From the NCBI GenBank assembly GCA_018268055.1, contig JAFDXF010000057.1, positions 1 through 64,000 on the forward strand: a DNA stretch of 64,000 nt. The letters run 5' to 3'. Made by a program: the position numbers and the translations under genes. Shown here one piece after another: positions 16,635 through 26,264 of the stretch. Each line of letters begins with the position of its first letter. Within the stretch, counting starts at the first letter, position 1. Under the pieces are notes generated by a model. That model did not search any database. It saw only the letters and a program-made list of their open reading frames with translations, and was not told where the DNA came from. The stretch is from Bacteroidota bacterium. GTDB lineage: Bacteria; Bacteroidota; Bacteroidia; Chitinophagales; Chitinophagaceae.

Positions 16635-17138
16635 TTTACCAACTCTTCCTGTATTCTATGTTTTGTGATTCTGACACTTTTACAAAGGTAGCACTTTTCA
16701 AAAGTAAGCTACTGTGTTTGTGTTTAGTTCTTCTCTTTTCACAAAACTGCTCACGGTCAAACGATGCACACCCAAAATCCTACCAATAGCGGAATACGAA
16801 ACTTTTTTGTCTAAGAGTTCCCGGATTTTCTTTTCCTGCCTCGTCCTAAAAATAGTTGACAATTTTTGTTGTTAAATCCTACGATAGGTTTACGATTGGT
16901 TTTTAGTCCTGCAGTAGGTTCACTTTTCAAAGATAGTGATGTAGATGAAAAAAAATATTTTGTAGCCCTTTGCATTTATCTTTTTATTTTTTGCCATATT
17001 TTATTCTTTCAAACTGCAAAGCTACAAAAAAGCAAAGCTTACGTTTATTCTAGTTTGTAGCTGTAAATGAGTTTGTCTTTAAAAGCAATTTTGATTTTCT
17101 CATTGTTGCAAATGCATCTTTAAATATATTGCAGCGGT
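16635..17138. other. 504-nt gap between Fic and pcm
   Basis: Besides the resolvase HTH remnant (16698-16847) this gap holds near-repeats of the type ACGATAGG/ACGATTGG (about 16881-16900) and about 200 nt of AT-rich sequence without a credible gene. The two divergent genes (Fic leftwards, pcm rightwards) must have their promoters here, but no clear consensus pair stands out. Confidence 0.5.
16698..16847 (-). pseudogene. Resolvase-type helix-turn-helix remnant
   Basis: Read on the minus strand from 16847 to a TGA at 16698-16700, 49 codons encode RTRQEKKIRELLDKK followed by VSYSAIGRILGVHRLTVSSF, which looks like the C-terminal DNA-binding helix-turn-helix of a serine recombinase/resolvase. The frame is closed by a stop about 15 codons further upstream and there is no catalytic domain, so this is a decayed fragment. 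It lies just upstream of the Fic gene and marks the right edge of the small island. Confidence 0.55.
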
Positions 17139-17798
17139 ATGAGCAGACCAACAGAAGACACATATAGACATCAAGGACTTCGTAGAAAATTAGTTCAAGC
17201 GTTGCATAAAAAAGGAATCAGTGATGATAGAGTACTTGATGCATTGCTCGAAGTACCTCGTCACTTTTTTTTAGATTCTGCATTTGATGAAGTAGCTTAT
17301 GAGGATAGAGCTTTTCCAATTGGCGAGGGGCAAACTATTTCGCAACCTTATACTGTTGCCTATCAAAGCCAATTGTTAGAAGCATCGCCGGAAATGCGCA
17401 TTTTGGAAGTAGGTACAGGCAGCGCATACCAAGCCGTTGTACTTGCTGAAATGGGCTTAGAGGTTTTTACAATTGAACGACAAAAAAAATTATACGATGC
17501 TAATCAGGAATTTAATTTTTTAAAAAGGTACAATACAATTCATTTTAATTATGGTGATGGATATGAAGGCTTACCGGAACTTGCACCATTCGACCGAGTG
17601 TTGATTACTGCTGCTGCACCATTTATACCACCAAGTTTGGTAGCGCAATTGAAAACAGGAGGGATGATGGTGCTCCCTGTTGGTGAAGGTGATGTGCAAG
17701 AGATGATGCGTCTTACAAAAATGGAAGACGGCTCTATAAAAGAAGAAGTGTTTGATCGCTTTTCTTTTGTACCTATGGTGAAAGGTAAGAATGAGTAA
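17139..17798 (+). CDS. pcm: Protein-L-isoaspartate O-methyltransferase
   Basis: A 219-residue SAM-dependent enzyme that methylates L-isoaspartyl residues in damaged proteins and starts their repair. The SAM motif I is ILEVGTGSAYQAVVLAEMG, and the preceding GEGQTISQPYTVA is a family hallmark, as is VLITAAAPFIPPSLVAQL. Length and start are normal. It stands alone, 5 nt from the convergent DUF2207 gene with no hairpin between them. Confidence 0.95.
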   Translation: MSRPTEDTYRHQGLRRKLVQALHKKGISDDRVLDALLEVPRHFFLDSAFDEVAYEDRAFPIGEGQTISQPYTVAYQSQLLEASPEMRILEVGTGSAYQAVVLAEMGLEVFTIERQKKLYDANQEFNFLKRYNTIHFNYGDGYEGLPELAPFDRVLITAAAPFIPPSLVAQLKTGGMMVLPVGEGDVQEMMRLTKMEDGSIKEEVFDRFSFVPMVKGKNE

Positions 17799-17803
17799 AT
17801 ATC

Positions 17804-19495
17804 TTACCAACGACCACCACCGCCACCACCAAAACCACCACCGGAAAAACCACCGCCACCGCCCCAGCTGCCACCACTACTACCACCACTACTGCTCGGT
17901 GGTGTACTATAAAAACTTTCAGACATTTTGTTCATTGAATTATCTAAACTATTCATGAACATGTAAGTATTAAATCCTGCATAGTTACCGGCATACCAAG
18001 TGGGTGGTGGAATATCGAGATCTTTTAATTTGTCTTTCCATTTATCTGCTACATCAAATACTATTGCAAAGGGTAGTACTGTGTCAAAATAGTTTGGGTC
18101 TTGTTTTAAAAATAATTCCAGTCTTGATTTCTCCACTTTGGTGATAAATTCCTTGAAGCCGGCAAGTTTTACATAAAGCTCGTTGCCCTCGCTTGTTTTT
18201 TTAGCCATCTTAGATCCGAAGATCATAGTGATAATGCCACTTGCCATCATAGCAATAGGAAACCAATAGGGCTCATCTCCCCAATATGCGATCAAGCGAT
18301 AACCTCCATAGACTAATAATACAAGTCCCAATAAAACAAAGAAAGCCGCTAAACCTCTGGAGCCTTTTTCGTAATAATGTCTTTTATCTACCTCAGCTTC
18401 TAATTGAGACTTTGCACTGTTCATTGTAGTATAAAAAGAATTCTTAAGAGCACTGAGTAATACAGGATTGCCAAAACCGAATATCCCATCAAACATGGTT
18501 TTTTCAAAACTCATTGCTGTGTCAGGTAAGTCTTTTACTTTGGTAAATTCAAAATCTTTTCCCTTTTCAGATACTTTAATATATCCATTAGCACCCCAAT
18601 AGGGGACTAATGCAGTAAGATCTCTTTTGTCTAAGCTGTCATCTATTACATAGCCGCAAATGCTTGGACTCACATCTTTGGGGGGATAAAATTCAGTAGT
18701 AATGGTGACCGGATCATCTTTGCCCCATCTCTTCCATATATAAAACATACAGAAAAATACAATCGGTATCATCCACAGCCATTTGATACCTCTTATTGTG
18801 TAATCCTGTTTTGTTAAATAATCTTTTGGGAAGCTGATTCCAAGCGTTACACCTTGAAAATTTGTTAATGGCTCTGTTGTATTGCCTGTCAATGTTTGGT
18901 TATTACTCCAAGTTGAAGTGGTGTGATTTTCTTGCGAGCCGATAACTCCCGTTGCAATAAAATAAGCGGGTGCTTGTGATAATGGAGTGTATAGCTGAAC
19001 TTTGAAATTCACTTTATTAATAGGTACATTCCATTGATCACCGATTAAGTTGAAATAAAATTCAGACCGGTCTTTGAAAAAATTGATCGCATTGAGCACA
19101 CGATAGCTGATAGTATATTCCTGATCGCCATCCACCATTTTGTCGCTGCTACCGATTTTTATTTCTTGATAGCCATTGGTTTTTCGTGTGGTGAAATCCC
19201 AGCCTTGTACATTTATATTTTCAATAATCAATCTTGTATAACCGCCTGCTTCCAATTGACGATCGGCCTTCTCTTGTCCTGCAGGTAGTTTATTCAATTT
19301 ATATTTATACGGAATCATTCTATAAATTCCGTGGCTGGAAATATCAAAATGCACAGATATATTTTCAGTAATATCTAATGATGCGTCTTTATTCACCAGA
19401 ATATTCACATCATAGTTGCTGATGCTGTATCCATCCTGTGCCTGTGCTACAATGAAAGTACAGGCAAGGATCAGACTTGCTATAAATTTTTTCAC
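17804..19495 (-). CDS. DUF2207 membrane protein with glycine-rich tail
   Basis: A 563-residue protein: signal peptide (about 1-19), an extracytoplasmic beta-rich DUF2207 domain (about 20-230, with a conserved GIYRMIPYKYK), a first membrane helix near 240-255, a cytosolic part, then two adjacent helices near 375-420, and a C-terminal tail almost entirely Gly, Ser and Trp/Phe. This is the family of predicted membrane proteins that goes with LemA; the lemA gene lies 12 nt upstream on the same strand. Gly-rich tails are normal in this family. The role is unknown, proposed to be in envelope upkeep. Confidence 0.85.
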   Translation of the reverse strand: MKKFIASLILACTFIVAQAQDGYSISNYDVNILVNKDASLDITENISVHFDISSHGIYRMIPYKYKLNKLPAGQEKADRQLEAGGYTRLIIENINVQGWDFTTRKTNGYQEIKIGSSDKMVDGDQEYTISYRVLNAINFFKDRSEFYFNLIGDQWNVPINKVNFKVQLYTPLSQAPAYFIATGVIGSQENHTTSTWSNNQTLTGNTTEPLTNFQGVTLGISFPKDYLTKQDYTIRGIKWLWMIPIVFFCMFYIWKRWGKDDPVTITTEFYPPKDVSPSICGYVIDDSLDKRDLTALVPYWGANGYIKVSEKGKDFEFTKVKDLPDTAMSFEKTMFDGIFGFGNPVLLSALKNSFYTTMNSAKSQLEAEVDKRHYYEKGSRGLAAFFVLLGLVLLVYGGYRLIAYWGDEPYWFPIAMMASGIITMIFGSKMAKKTSEGNELYVKLAGFKEFITKVEKSRLELFLKQDPNYFDTVLPFAIVFDVADKWKDKLKDLDIPPPTWYAGNYAGFNTYMFMNSLDNSMNKMSESFYSTPPSSSGGSSGGSWGGGGGFSGGGFGGGGGGRW

Positions 19496-19507
19496 CTGAA
19501 TTTGAGT

Positions 19508-20065
19508 TTAGAATTTTACTTCTACGTTTTTTGCTTCGTTTTTATCTTCCAGTTCAAAGAATTCACGAGCTTTGAAACCACCAAAATTTGCAATGATAGA
19601 GCCCGGAAACTGTTGAATAGCTGTATTGAAATCTCTTACAGTAGCATTGTAAAAACGACGGCTGTTACCTAATTCCCCTTCAATATTCTGAAGTGCATTT
19701 TGCAACTCAAGGAATTGTGAATCGGCTTTCAGATTAGGATAATTTTCAGCGATAGCAAGTAAACCTCTTAATGCAGAAGTAACGCCTTGATTGGCTGCTG
19801 CAACAGCCGCTACATCTCCCGATGGTGCGGCTACAGCGGCACTTCGAGCTTTTACTATATTCTCTAAAGTTTGACTCTCGTGTGCAGCATAACCCTTTAC
19901 TGTGTTTACAAGATTTGGAATAAGGTCAAATCTCTTTTTTAAGAAAACACTGATATCGCTCCATGCATTATCAATTTGTATTTTCTTTCTAACCATGCCA
20001 TTGTACATCCCAATGACAGTAATAACCAATAAAGCGATAACGCCAAGAACAATCCAAAGTGTCAT
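19508..20065 (-). CDS. lemA: LemA family protein
   Basis: A 185-residue protein with one N-terminal membrane helix (about 4-22) and a cytoplasmic or periplasmic four-helix coiled domain. Family features visible: IDNAWSDISVFLKKRFDLIPNLVNTVKGYA, YPNLKADSQFLELQNAL, and NIEGELGNSRRFYNATVRDFN near the C-terminus. Function is unknown; LemA proteins are often paired with DUF2207/TPM-type membrane proteins, as here (12 nt apart). Confidence 0.93.
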   Translation of the reverse strand: MTLWIVLGVIALLVITVIGMYNGMVRKKIQIDNAWSDISVFLKKRFDLIPNLVNTVKGYAAHESQTLENIVKARSAAVAAPSGDVAAVAAANQGVTSALRGLLAIAENYPNLKADSQFLELQNALQNIEGELGNSRRFYNATVRDFNTAIQQFPGSIIANFGGFKAREFFELEDKNEAKNVEVKF

Positions 20066-20189
20066 AATAATTAAGTTTTAGTGTTTTAAAATAGTCGTTT
20101 TAATTTTTAAAAATGGAAGAATAAAAGTAAAGAAATATTATCAGGTAAAAATATAAAACCTTCTTATCTTTCGCTGATATTTAACAATT

Positions 20190-22658
20190 ATGCGAATAAT
20201 TCCATTTGTAGTTTCTACAGTTGTTACAGCCGGTCTTGTTTTTGCCATGAATAAGCAGTGGGGAAAAATACCTCCGATGGGTAAGTTTCTAAGTCCGCAA
20301 CACGGCATCTGGCAAAATGCTGAGCCCGTTAATCAAAGCTATAGTTCCGAACTTAAATTTGATGGGCTGAAAGGAAAGTCATCTGTCTATTTTGATGATA
20401 GATTGGTGCCACATGTCTTTGCTGAGAATGACGAAGATTTATATTTTATTCAAGGCTATTTGCATGCTAAGTTCCGATTGTTTCAGATGGACTTGCAAAC
20501 CAAAGCAGCTGCAGGCCGTGCAAGTGAAATTGCAGGAAGTAAAGCAATAGAATACGATCGTAAACAAAGAAGAGCGGGAATGGTGTATGCTGCTGAAAAT
20601 GCAATGAAAGAGATGGAAAAAGATCCTGCTACGCTATCTTTATTTTCCGCTTATACCAATGGGATCAATGCCTATATCTCCTCAATGAAGGAAAGTGAGT
20701 TACCGATAGAATATAAATTGCTCAACCTAAAGCCTGAAAAGTGGAGTAATCTTAGAACAGCATTGCTCTTGAAAATGATGGCAAATATGTTGGCCGGTGA
20801 TACTGAAAAAGATTTATTCAATACAAATGCCAAGCATTTGCTGATACCTGATGAACTAAAACAACTTTACCCTCAAGTGTTTGATTCATTAGTTCCGATT
20901 GTACCCAAAGGGACATCTTTTGAAAAACCCGGAATTGTACCGGTTCAACCTAAGTCTGCCGATTCTGTTTATTTTACAAACCAAGATTTAATCGTTACCA
21001 AAGATTTTAAAGAACAAGATGCAGTGAATGGAAGTAACAATTGGGTAGTAGCCGGCAGCAAAACAAAGAGCGGTGCACCGATTCTTTGCAATGATCCACA
21101 CTTGGAGCTTTCTCTACCTTCTATATGGTATGAAATGCAATTAAGTTCTCCGAAAAGTAATGTATATGGTGCTACACTTCCGGGTAGCCCATTTGTAATA
21201 ATCGGTTTTAATGATAGCATCGCATGGGGCGTTACCAATTCTCAGCGTGATGTAAAAGATTATTATGAAATAAAATTTAAAGACAACACAAAACATGAAT
21301 ACTGGTTCAATGGCAAATGGGAAAAAGCAACACAAAAGATTGAAACCATAAACGTAAAAGATGGAGCTACGGTTTATGATACAGTTGCCTACACTATTTT
21401 TGGTCCGGTGATGTATGATGATAGTTTTAGAGATACTTCATCTTCATTACATAGAAATCTCGCTGTTCGCTGGACAGCACATGATCCGAGTAATGAAGGC
21501 ATAGCTATTTACCATTTGAACAGAGCAAAAAATTATGATGAATATGTTAATGCCATAAAAACTTTTGATTGCCCCGGACAAAATTTTGTATTCGCTTCAA
21601 AATCCGGCGATATAGCTATTTGGCAGCAAGGAAAATTTCCTGCAAGATGGAAAGGCCAAGGGCTTTATGTAATGCCCGGAACAGATAGCAGTTATATGTG
21701 GCAAGGGTTTATTCCGCAAGGAGAAAATCCACATGCCAAAAATCCGGCACGAGGGTTTTTAGAAAGCGCCAATCAACGACCTGCTGATTCTACATATCCA
21801 TATTTTATTCCCGGTGGATATATTACTGCAAGAGGAATAACGATTGAACACTATCTTTCACAGATGAATGGTATCACACCGGAGGATATGATGAAATTGC
21901 AAAACAATTATTTTAATACGACGGCTGAAGATGTGCGTCCTATATTATTAAAGTATGTTGATAAATCCGGATTGACTGCAAAAGAAAATGAGTATCTCGA
22001 TATTTTTAAAAATTGGGATTTGATGGCAACTGCAGATTCTAAAGGACAAACTGTTTATACTTATTGGTGGCAAGCCTTGCGCAACGAAGTTTGGAACAAT
22101 CTTACAAAAAATGCCGGTGACTTGAAGTCAAAGATGCCGGTGATAGAAGGACAAACACTATTAGAGTTATTGAAGAGAGATACTTTATTTTTTGAAAAAG
22201 GAATACCTGCTTGGAATTTGCCTCCCGATCAAAATGCAGTAACCAATTCATTGAAAAATGCAGTAGCAAAATTAGAAGATCTACAGTCTAAAAATAAAGA
22301 AACAGGTCTGGAATGGAGAAAATTCAACAAGCCGGGTATTTATCATCTCTTGGATAAATCCAAGAAAGACTTGCTTCCGTTTGATCGCCCAAATTTAAAC
22401 ACTGGCGGAGCTGGAGATATTGTTAATGCAATTTCTGGAAGTCATGGTCCAAGTTGGAGAATGATCGTTCAGATGACTGAAACGACTGAGGCTTATGGCT
22501 TATATCCGGGTGGACAAAGCGGCAACCCCGGTAGTAAATTTTATGATAATATGGTTGATTATTGGGTAGAAGGGAAATATTATAAACTTTGGTTTATGCA
22601 TGATGCCGACAGAACTGATAAGAATATTAAATGGACAATGAACTTCAGCAGCAAGTAA
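20190..22658 (+). CDS. Penicillin acylase family Ntn-hydrolase
   Basis: An 822-residue exported precursor of the penicillin G acylase/acyl-homoserine-lactone acylase family. An N-terminal helix (1-20) serves as signal. The proenzyme should cleave itself between G281 and S282 in NGSNNWVVAG, making Ser282 the N-terminal nucleophile of the beta chain; the alpha-chain part includes YFIQGYLHAKFRLFQMDL. NDPHL and GVTN follow as expected of the family. Substrates range from beta-lactams to quorum signals and lipid amides and cannot be read from the sequence. The following 115-residue gene starts 30 nt downstream and may be co-transcribed. Confidence 0.9.
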   Translation: MRIIPFVVSTVVTAGLVFAMNKQWGKIPPMGKFLSPQHGIWQNAEPVNQSYSSELKFDGLKGKSSVYFDDRLVPHVFAENDEDLYFIQGYLHAKFRLFQMDLQTKAAAGRASEIAGSKAIEYDRKQRRAGMVYAAENAMKEMEKDPATLSLFSAYTNGINAYISSMKESELPIEYKLLNLKPEKWSNLRTALLLKMMANMLAGDTEKDLFNTNAKHLLIPDELKQLYPQVFDSLVPIVPKGTSFEKPGIVPVQPKSADSVYFTNQDLIVTKDFKEQDAVNGSNNWVVAGSKTKSGAPILCNDPHLELSLPSIWYEMQLSSPKSNVYGATLPGSPFVIIGFNDSIAWGVTNSQRDVKDYYEIKFKDNTKHEYWFNGKWEKATQKIETINVKDGATVYDTVAYTIFGPVMYDDSFRDTSSSLHRNLAVRWTAHDPSNEGIAIYHLNRAKNYDEYVNAIKTFDCPGQNFVFASKSGDIAIWQQGKFPARWKGQGLYVMPGTDSSYMWQGFIPQGENPHAKNPARGFLESANQRPADSTYPYFIPGGYITARGITIEHYLSQMNGITPEDMMKLQNNYFNTTAEDVRPILLKYVDKSGLTAKENEYLDIFKNWDLMATADSKGQTVYTYWWQALRNEVWNNLTKNAGDLKSKMPVIEGQTLLELLKRDTLFFEKGIPAWNLPPDQNAVTNSLKNAVAKLEDLQSKNKETGLEWRKFNKPGIYHLLDKSKKDLLPFDRPNLNTGGAGDIVNAISGSHGPSWRMIVQMTETTEAYGLYPGGQSGNPGSKFYDNMVDYWVEGKYYKLWFMHDADRTDKNIKWTMNFSSK

Positions 22659-22688
22659 ATGATTAACTAACTGAATAATTTTTTTGAT

Positions 22689-23036
22689 ATGAAATTTTTT
22701 ACAGCAATAATATTGACAGCCTTACTTTCTTTTATTAGCGGGTTATATTTTCCTTGGTGGATTATTGCAGTCATTGCTTTTTTAGTAGCTATATTAGTTC
22801 ATCAAAAAGCATGGAAGGCATTTTGGTCGGGATTTTTTGGACTATTCATACTTTGGGGAATTCTGGCTTTTTGGATTGATATACAAAATGATCATTTACT
22901 CTCTAAAAAAATTGCAGGAATTTTGCCGTTCGGTGGCAATTCCTATTTACTAATATTGGCAACTGGTGTCATTGGAGGTTTAGTAGCAGGTTTTGGAGCA
23001 CTAAGCGGACACTACTTACGCACTTCACACAAGTAA
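22689..23036 (+). CDS. Small multi-pass membrane protein, unknown
   Basis: A 115-residue, strongly hydrophobic protein with about four membrane segments (1-18, 21-40, 44-65, and 83-105), separated by a short polar stretch IDIQNDHLLSKK. I do not recognise a family. It begins 30 nt after the penicillin-acylase-like gene and probably belongs to its transcript. Confidence 0.65.
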   Translation: MKFFTAIILTALLSFISGLYFPWWIIAVIAFLVAILVHQKAWKAFWSGFFGLFILWGILAFWIDIQNDHLLSKKIAGILPFGGNSYLLILATGVIGGLVAGFGALSGHYLRTSHK

Positions 23037-23039
23037 TAG

Positions 23040-23113
23040 TATCTTTGTGCTGCTTTGGAATTTTGCCCAACATGCAATTGGGATTCTTTGGCAAGAATTA
23101 AAATTCTTACATT
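23040..23113 (+). promoter_or_regulatory. -7 element and folded leader of trhO
   Basis: TATCTTTG (23040-23047) fits the -7 consensus; its -33 partner is weak. The roughly 60-nt leader can fold with GAATTTT (23058-23064) against AAAATTC (23100-23106), enclosing CCCAA/TTGGG (23066-23070 with 23078-23082). The outer strand ends 7 nt before the ATG. Confidence 0.4.
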
Positions 23114-24172
23114 ATGGCAGCTTTACACAATCGTGTTTCCAGAAAGGAACTGAAAGAGCGTATTTTAAATGATAATACCCCTCGCACTACCATCTCGTTT
23201 TATTGCTATTTTAAAATTGACGAACCTGTTTCGTTTAGGAATAAACTTTATCAGGACTTAAATGAATTAAATGTTTTAGGCCGTATTTACCTGGCCAAAG
23301 AAGGAATCAATGCACAAATCAGTATTCCGACCGCACAGTTAGAAAACTTTAAGTTTTATCTTAATGCTTATCCTGCTTTAAAAAACCTCCGATTGAATAT
23401 TGCAGTAGATGAAGAAACTAAATTGAATGACACTGTAACAAAAGGAAAAAGCTTTTATGTATTGGATGTAAAAGTGCGAAATAAAATAGTGGCCGATGGT
23501 ATTGACGATCCTTTATTTGATATGGCAAATAAAGGAAAATATGTTAATGCAGAAGAATTTAATAAATTGACCAATGAGCCTGATACAGTAGTAATTGACA
23601 TGCGTAATCATTATGAATACGAAGTAGGCCATTTTGAAAATGCCATTGAAATACCAAGCGATACATTCAGAGAACAATTGCCGATGGCGGCAGAAATGAT
23701 GAATGCGGATAAAGAAAAAAATATCATTATGTATTGCACCGGCGGCATACGCTGCGAAAAAGCATCAGCTTATATGTTGCACAAAGGGTTTAAAAACGTA
23801 TTTCATCTGGAAGGGGGTATAATCAATTATGTTAATCAAGCGAAAGAAAAACAATTGCCCAATAAATTTCATGGTAAGAATTTTGTTTTTGACCAACGCC
23901 TTGGCGAACGAATTACTGAAGAAATAATATCAACTTGTCATCAATGCGGCAAACCGGCTGATACGCATACCAATTGTGTTAATGATGCTTGTCATCTTTT
24001 ATTCATTCAATGTGATGAATGTAAAACAAAAATGGAAGGCACTTGCAGCAATGAATGTTTAGCAATCATACAGTTACCTTTAGAAGAACAAAAAAAAATA
24101 CGAAGCGGGATCGACAAAGGCAGAAATGTTTTTAATAAAGCTAAAGAAAGATTGAAACAGTTTAAGCCTTAG
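23114..24172 (+). CDS. trhO: tRNA uridine(34) hydroxylase TrhO (rhodanese-like)
   Basis: A 352-residue protein of the TrhO/YceA family, which makes 5-hydroxyuridine at tRNA position 34 with dioxygen. An N-terminal ferredoxin-like domain (about 25-110) is followed by a rhodanese domain (about 120-235) with active Cys208 in [11 protein letters not shown], and then a cysteine-rich C-terminal region (about 270-325: CHQCG, CVNDACH, CDECK, CSNEC) that probably binds zinc, as in many family members. Length is normal. Confidence 0.94.
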   Translation: MAALHNRVSRKELKERILNDNTPRTTISFYCYFKIDEPVSFRNKLYQDLNELNVLGRIYLAKEGINAQISIPTAQLENFKFYLNAYPALKNLRLNIAVDEETKLNDTVTKGKSFYVLDVKVRNKIVADGIDDPLFDMANKGKYVNAEEFNKLTNEPDTVVIDMRNHYEYEVGHFENAIEIPSDTFREQLPMAAEMMNADKEKNIIMYCTGGIRCEKASAYMLHKGFKNVFHLEGGIINYVNQAKEKQLPNKFHGKNFVFDQRLGERITEEIISTCHQCGKPADTHTNCVNDACHLLFIQCDECKTKMEGTCSNECLAIIQLPLEEQKKIRSGIDKGRNVFNKAKERLKQFKP

Positions 24173-24280
24173 CGGCAACCGAACTTTTACTTTACATTTC
24201 TCCAAAATTTTAACATAGCAATTTCAGTTTTTCTAAAAACTGGCACACTCTTTACATTAAATGAAGAAAATAATTCACTT

Positions 24281-24697
24281 ATGAAAAGAGTAATCGCTTT
24301 ATCGGTAATACTTTCTGTTGTAGGTTTAGTGATTGCAGGTTGTACCAAATATGGCAGTGGAACTTATGATGAACAAAACTATTGGTTGTCTAAAGAAAGA
24401 GGCAGGGTAGTGTATAGCAGCAATTCCTGCAATTATTTTGTAGTAGAAACCAATTATGGATACACCATCATTCGTTCTTATGGATATTATAAACCTTATG
24501 AGCGAAGTATTGTTTATGGAGATTTTAGCCGCAATGGCAATCGAGATTTTTATAATTATTCAACAGGTATTGTATTTAGCGGTACTGTTACAGATTATTG
24601 GCTGAACTATGTGCAGGCTCAAACGATATTGGATTATTATTGCCCATTCGGTAAAGGAGCAAGAGCATTTGCAATTGATAATAGTGAATCAAACTAA
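24281..24697 (+). CDS. Small tyrosine-rich lipoprotein, unknown
   Basis: A 138-residue protein with a lipoprotein signal (lipobox VIAGC, Cys about residue 21). The mature part is rich in Tyr, Ser and Asn and reads like a small beta domain (NYFVVETNYGYTIIRSYGYYKPYERSIVYGDF). No family recognised. It ends 5 nt from the convergent heptose adenylyltransferase gene. Confidence 0.7.
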   Translation: MKRVIALSVILSVVGLVIAGCTKYGSGTYDEQNYWLSKERGRVVYSSNSCNYFVVETNYGYTIIRSYGYYKPYERSIVYGDFSRNGNRDFYNYSTGIVFSGTVTDYWLNYVQAQTILDYYCPFGKGARAFAIDNSESN

Positions 24698-24702
24698 TTT
24701 AT

Positions 24703-25191
24703 TTATTCCCGCATTTTTTTAATAATTCCAGTTGTTGAAAACCCTTCTAATGTTTGATTGATGATTACTTTTCCGCCATTGGCGATTATTTCTTTTGCAC
24801 CGGCTATTTGGTCTATGGTATAGTCGCCTCCTTTGATTAATACATCTGGCATGATAGTTTTTATCAAATCAAGTGGTGTATCTTCTTCGAAAACGATTAC
24901 TGCATCTACCATAATTAGTGATGCTAAAACTATTGCTCTTGATTGCTGTGCATTTACCGGACGTTCAGATCCTTTCAGTCTTTTTGTAGAAGCATCGCTA
25001 TTCAATCCGACAATCAGATAATCTGCTTCTTTTGCAGCTTGTGATAATGAATAAATATGGCCTTCATGCAAAATATCAAATATGCCATTGGTAAAAGCAA
25101 TCGTTTTTCCATTGATACGCCATTGCGCAGCCGAATGTTTTGCCTGCTCGATATTTATAATCTTTTGAATGATTAAATCAGCTCTTTTCAT
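24703..25191 (-). CDS. rfaE2: D-glycero-beta-D-manno-heptose 1-phosphate adenylyltransferase
   Basis: A 162-residue nucleotidyltransferase equal to the C-terminal half of HldE. It activates heptose 1-phosphate to ADP-heptose for lipopolysaccharide core. The HIGH-type motif is FTNGIFDILHEGHIYSL, followed by GLNSDASTKRLKGSERPVN and the end LEGFSTTGIIKKM, all typical. The kinase half is not next to it. Its start overlaps the end of the upstream flippase-like gene by 14 nt, so both are translated from one message. Confidence 0.92.
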   Translation of the reverse strand: MKRADLIIQKIINIEQAKHSAAQWRINGKTIAFTNGIFDILHEGHIYSLSQAAKEADYLIVGLNSDASTKRLKGSERPVNAQQSRAIVLASLIMVDAVIVFEEDTPLDLIKTIMPDVLIKGGDYTIDQIAGAKEIIANGGKVIINQTLEGFSTTGIIKKMRE

Positions 25192-26221
25192 AAGTGTTTG
25201 TTTCTTCCGGTTTTTGTTTTGTAGTTTTTTTGTTGAGCAAAGGCATTAATATAAAGCTAAGTATGCCGCCGAATGTGGTAGTGACAACTTGTGCCAACCA
25301 CAACGCCCATCCATAAGCGAGGGCGAATCCTTTTTCAAGGCCATACAACATCATGCCTTGTTGTAGCATAATCGGATATGCGCCTATGCCTCCCGGTGTG
25401 GCTATCATACCAATGCTGCCAGCTGAAAGTACAGTAAATGCTTCCGGTATTCCATAATGCCTTGTTTCTTTGAAAGCGAGAAATCCTATGTATCCGCCCA
25501 GTAGATAGATGGACCAGATGGCAATCGTAAGTAATATGAACTCCCATCTTCTTTTCAAATGACGAATAGCACCAACGCCTTGTAAAACATTTTGCCATGC
25601 TTTTTTTAAAATCTGACGGATATCGGTGAAGTTTTTTTTCTTCACAATCATCCAGCCAAATAAACTGATTAATGCAATACCAATGATGATAAAAAAAATA
25701 ATCTGTCCTGTATGGTTTGCTACTTCCTTGCCATGTGATTTATTGTAAAAAAGTGTATTAACGATTTCAGTATATAAATCGGGTTGTATGGCAAGCGTGA
25801 TGATAAAAACCAATATCAAACATAAAGCATCAATCACTCTTTCTAAAATAATCGTACCAATCAGCTTTTCAACAGGTATTTTTTCATAACGAGATAGAAT
25901 AGTGCATTTCAATATTTCTCCAAAACGTGGCAATGCTTCATTGGTAAAATAGCCAATCAGCACACCGAAAAAAGTATTTTTCTTTTGCACTTTATAACCT
26001 AATGAATCAATCAACAATTTCCATCGCAGACCTCTGGCAAAATGGCTAAGGCCCAGTAGTATAATCACCGGCGGTACTAAACGATAGTCAAGTGATTTTA
26101 GGGCCTGTCTGATTTCAGATTCTTGTTCCGCACTCAAATCTCTAATAGACCACCATGCCAAAAATATTCCTAAGCCAAAGAAAAATGTATATTGAAATAT
26201 GGTGCGAAGTTTTTTGTTCAT
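25178..26221 (-). CDS. Flippase-like integral membrane protein (UPF0104/LPG-synthase TM type)
   Basis: A 347-residue membrane protein with about eight hydrophobic segments, of the lysylphosphatidylglycerol synthase TM-region/UPF0104 superfamily. Diagnostic parts: RGLRWKLLIDSLG near residue 65, FFGVLIGYFTNEALPRFGEILKC, and the C-terminal GGIGAYPIMLQQGM. Members move or modify lipids or are adjacent to glycolipid pathways; here it overlaps the ADP-heptose gene, which hints at an envelope glycolipid job without proving it. Confidence 0.85.
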   Translation of the reverse strand: MNKKLRTIFQYTFFFGLGIFLAWWSIRDLSAEQESEIRQALKSLDYRLVPPVIILLGLSHFARGLRWKLLIDSLGYKVQKKNTFFGVLIGYFTNEALPRFGEILKCTILSRYEKIPVEKLIGTIILERVIDALCLILVFIITLAIQPDLYTEIVNTLFYNKSHGKEVANHTGQIIFFIIIGIALISLFGWMIVKKKNFTDIRQILKKAWQNVLQGVGAIRHLKRRWEFILLTIAIWSIYLLGGYIGFLAFKETRHYGIPEAFTVLSAGSIGMIATPGGIGAYPIMLQQGMMLYGLEKGFALAYGWALWLAQVVTTTFGGILSFILMPLLNKKTTKQKPEETNTYEKS

Positions 26222-26264
26222 TTCTACGAAATTACTTACGAAATGTACAAAAAGTATTTCGAAA

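Noticed and set aside
16861-16925. Near-repeats (ACGATAGG, ACGATTGG, CAGTAGG) as a possible recombination site or small CRISPR-like array
   Set aside because: Units differ in sequence and spacing and are too few; at most a relic of the old mobile element.
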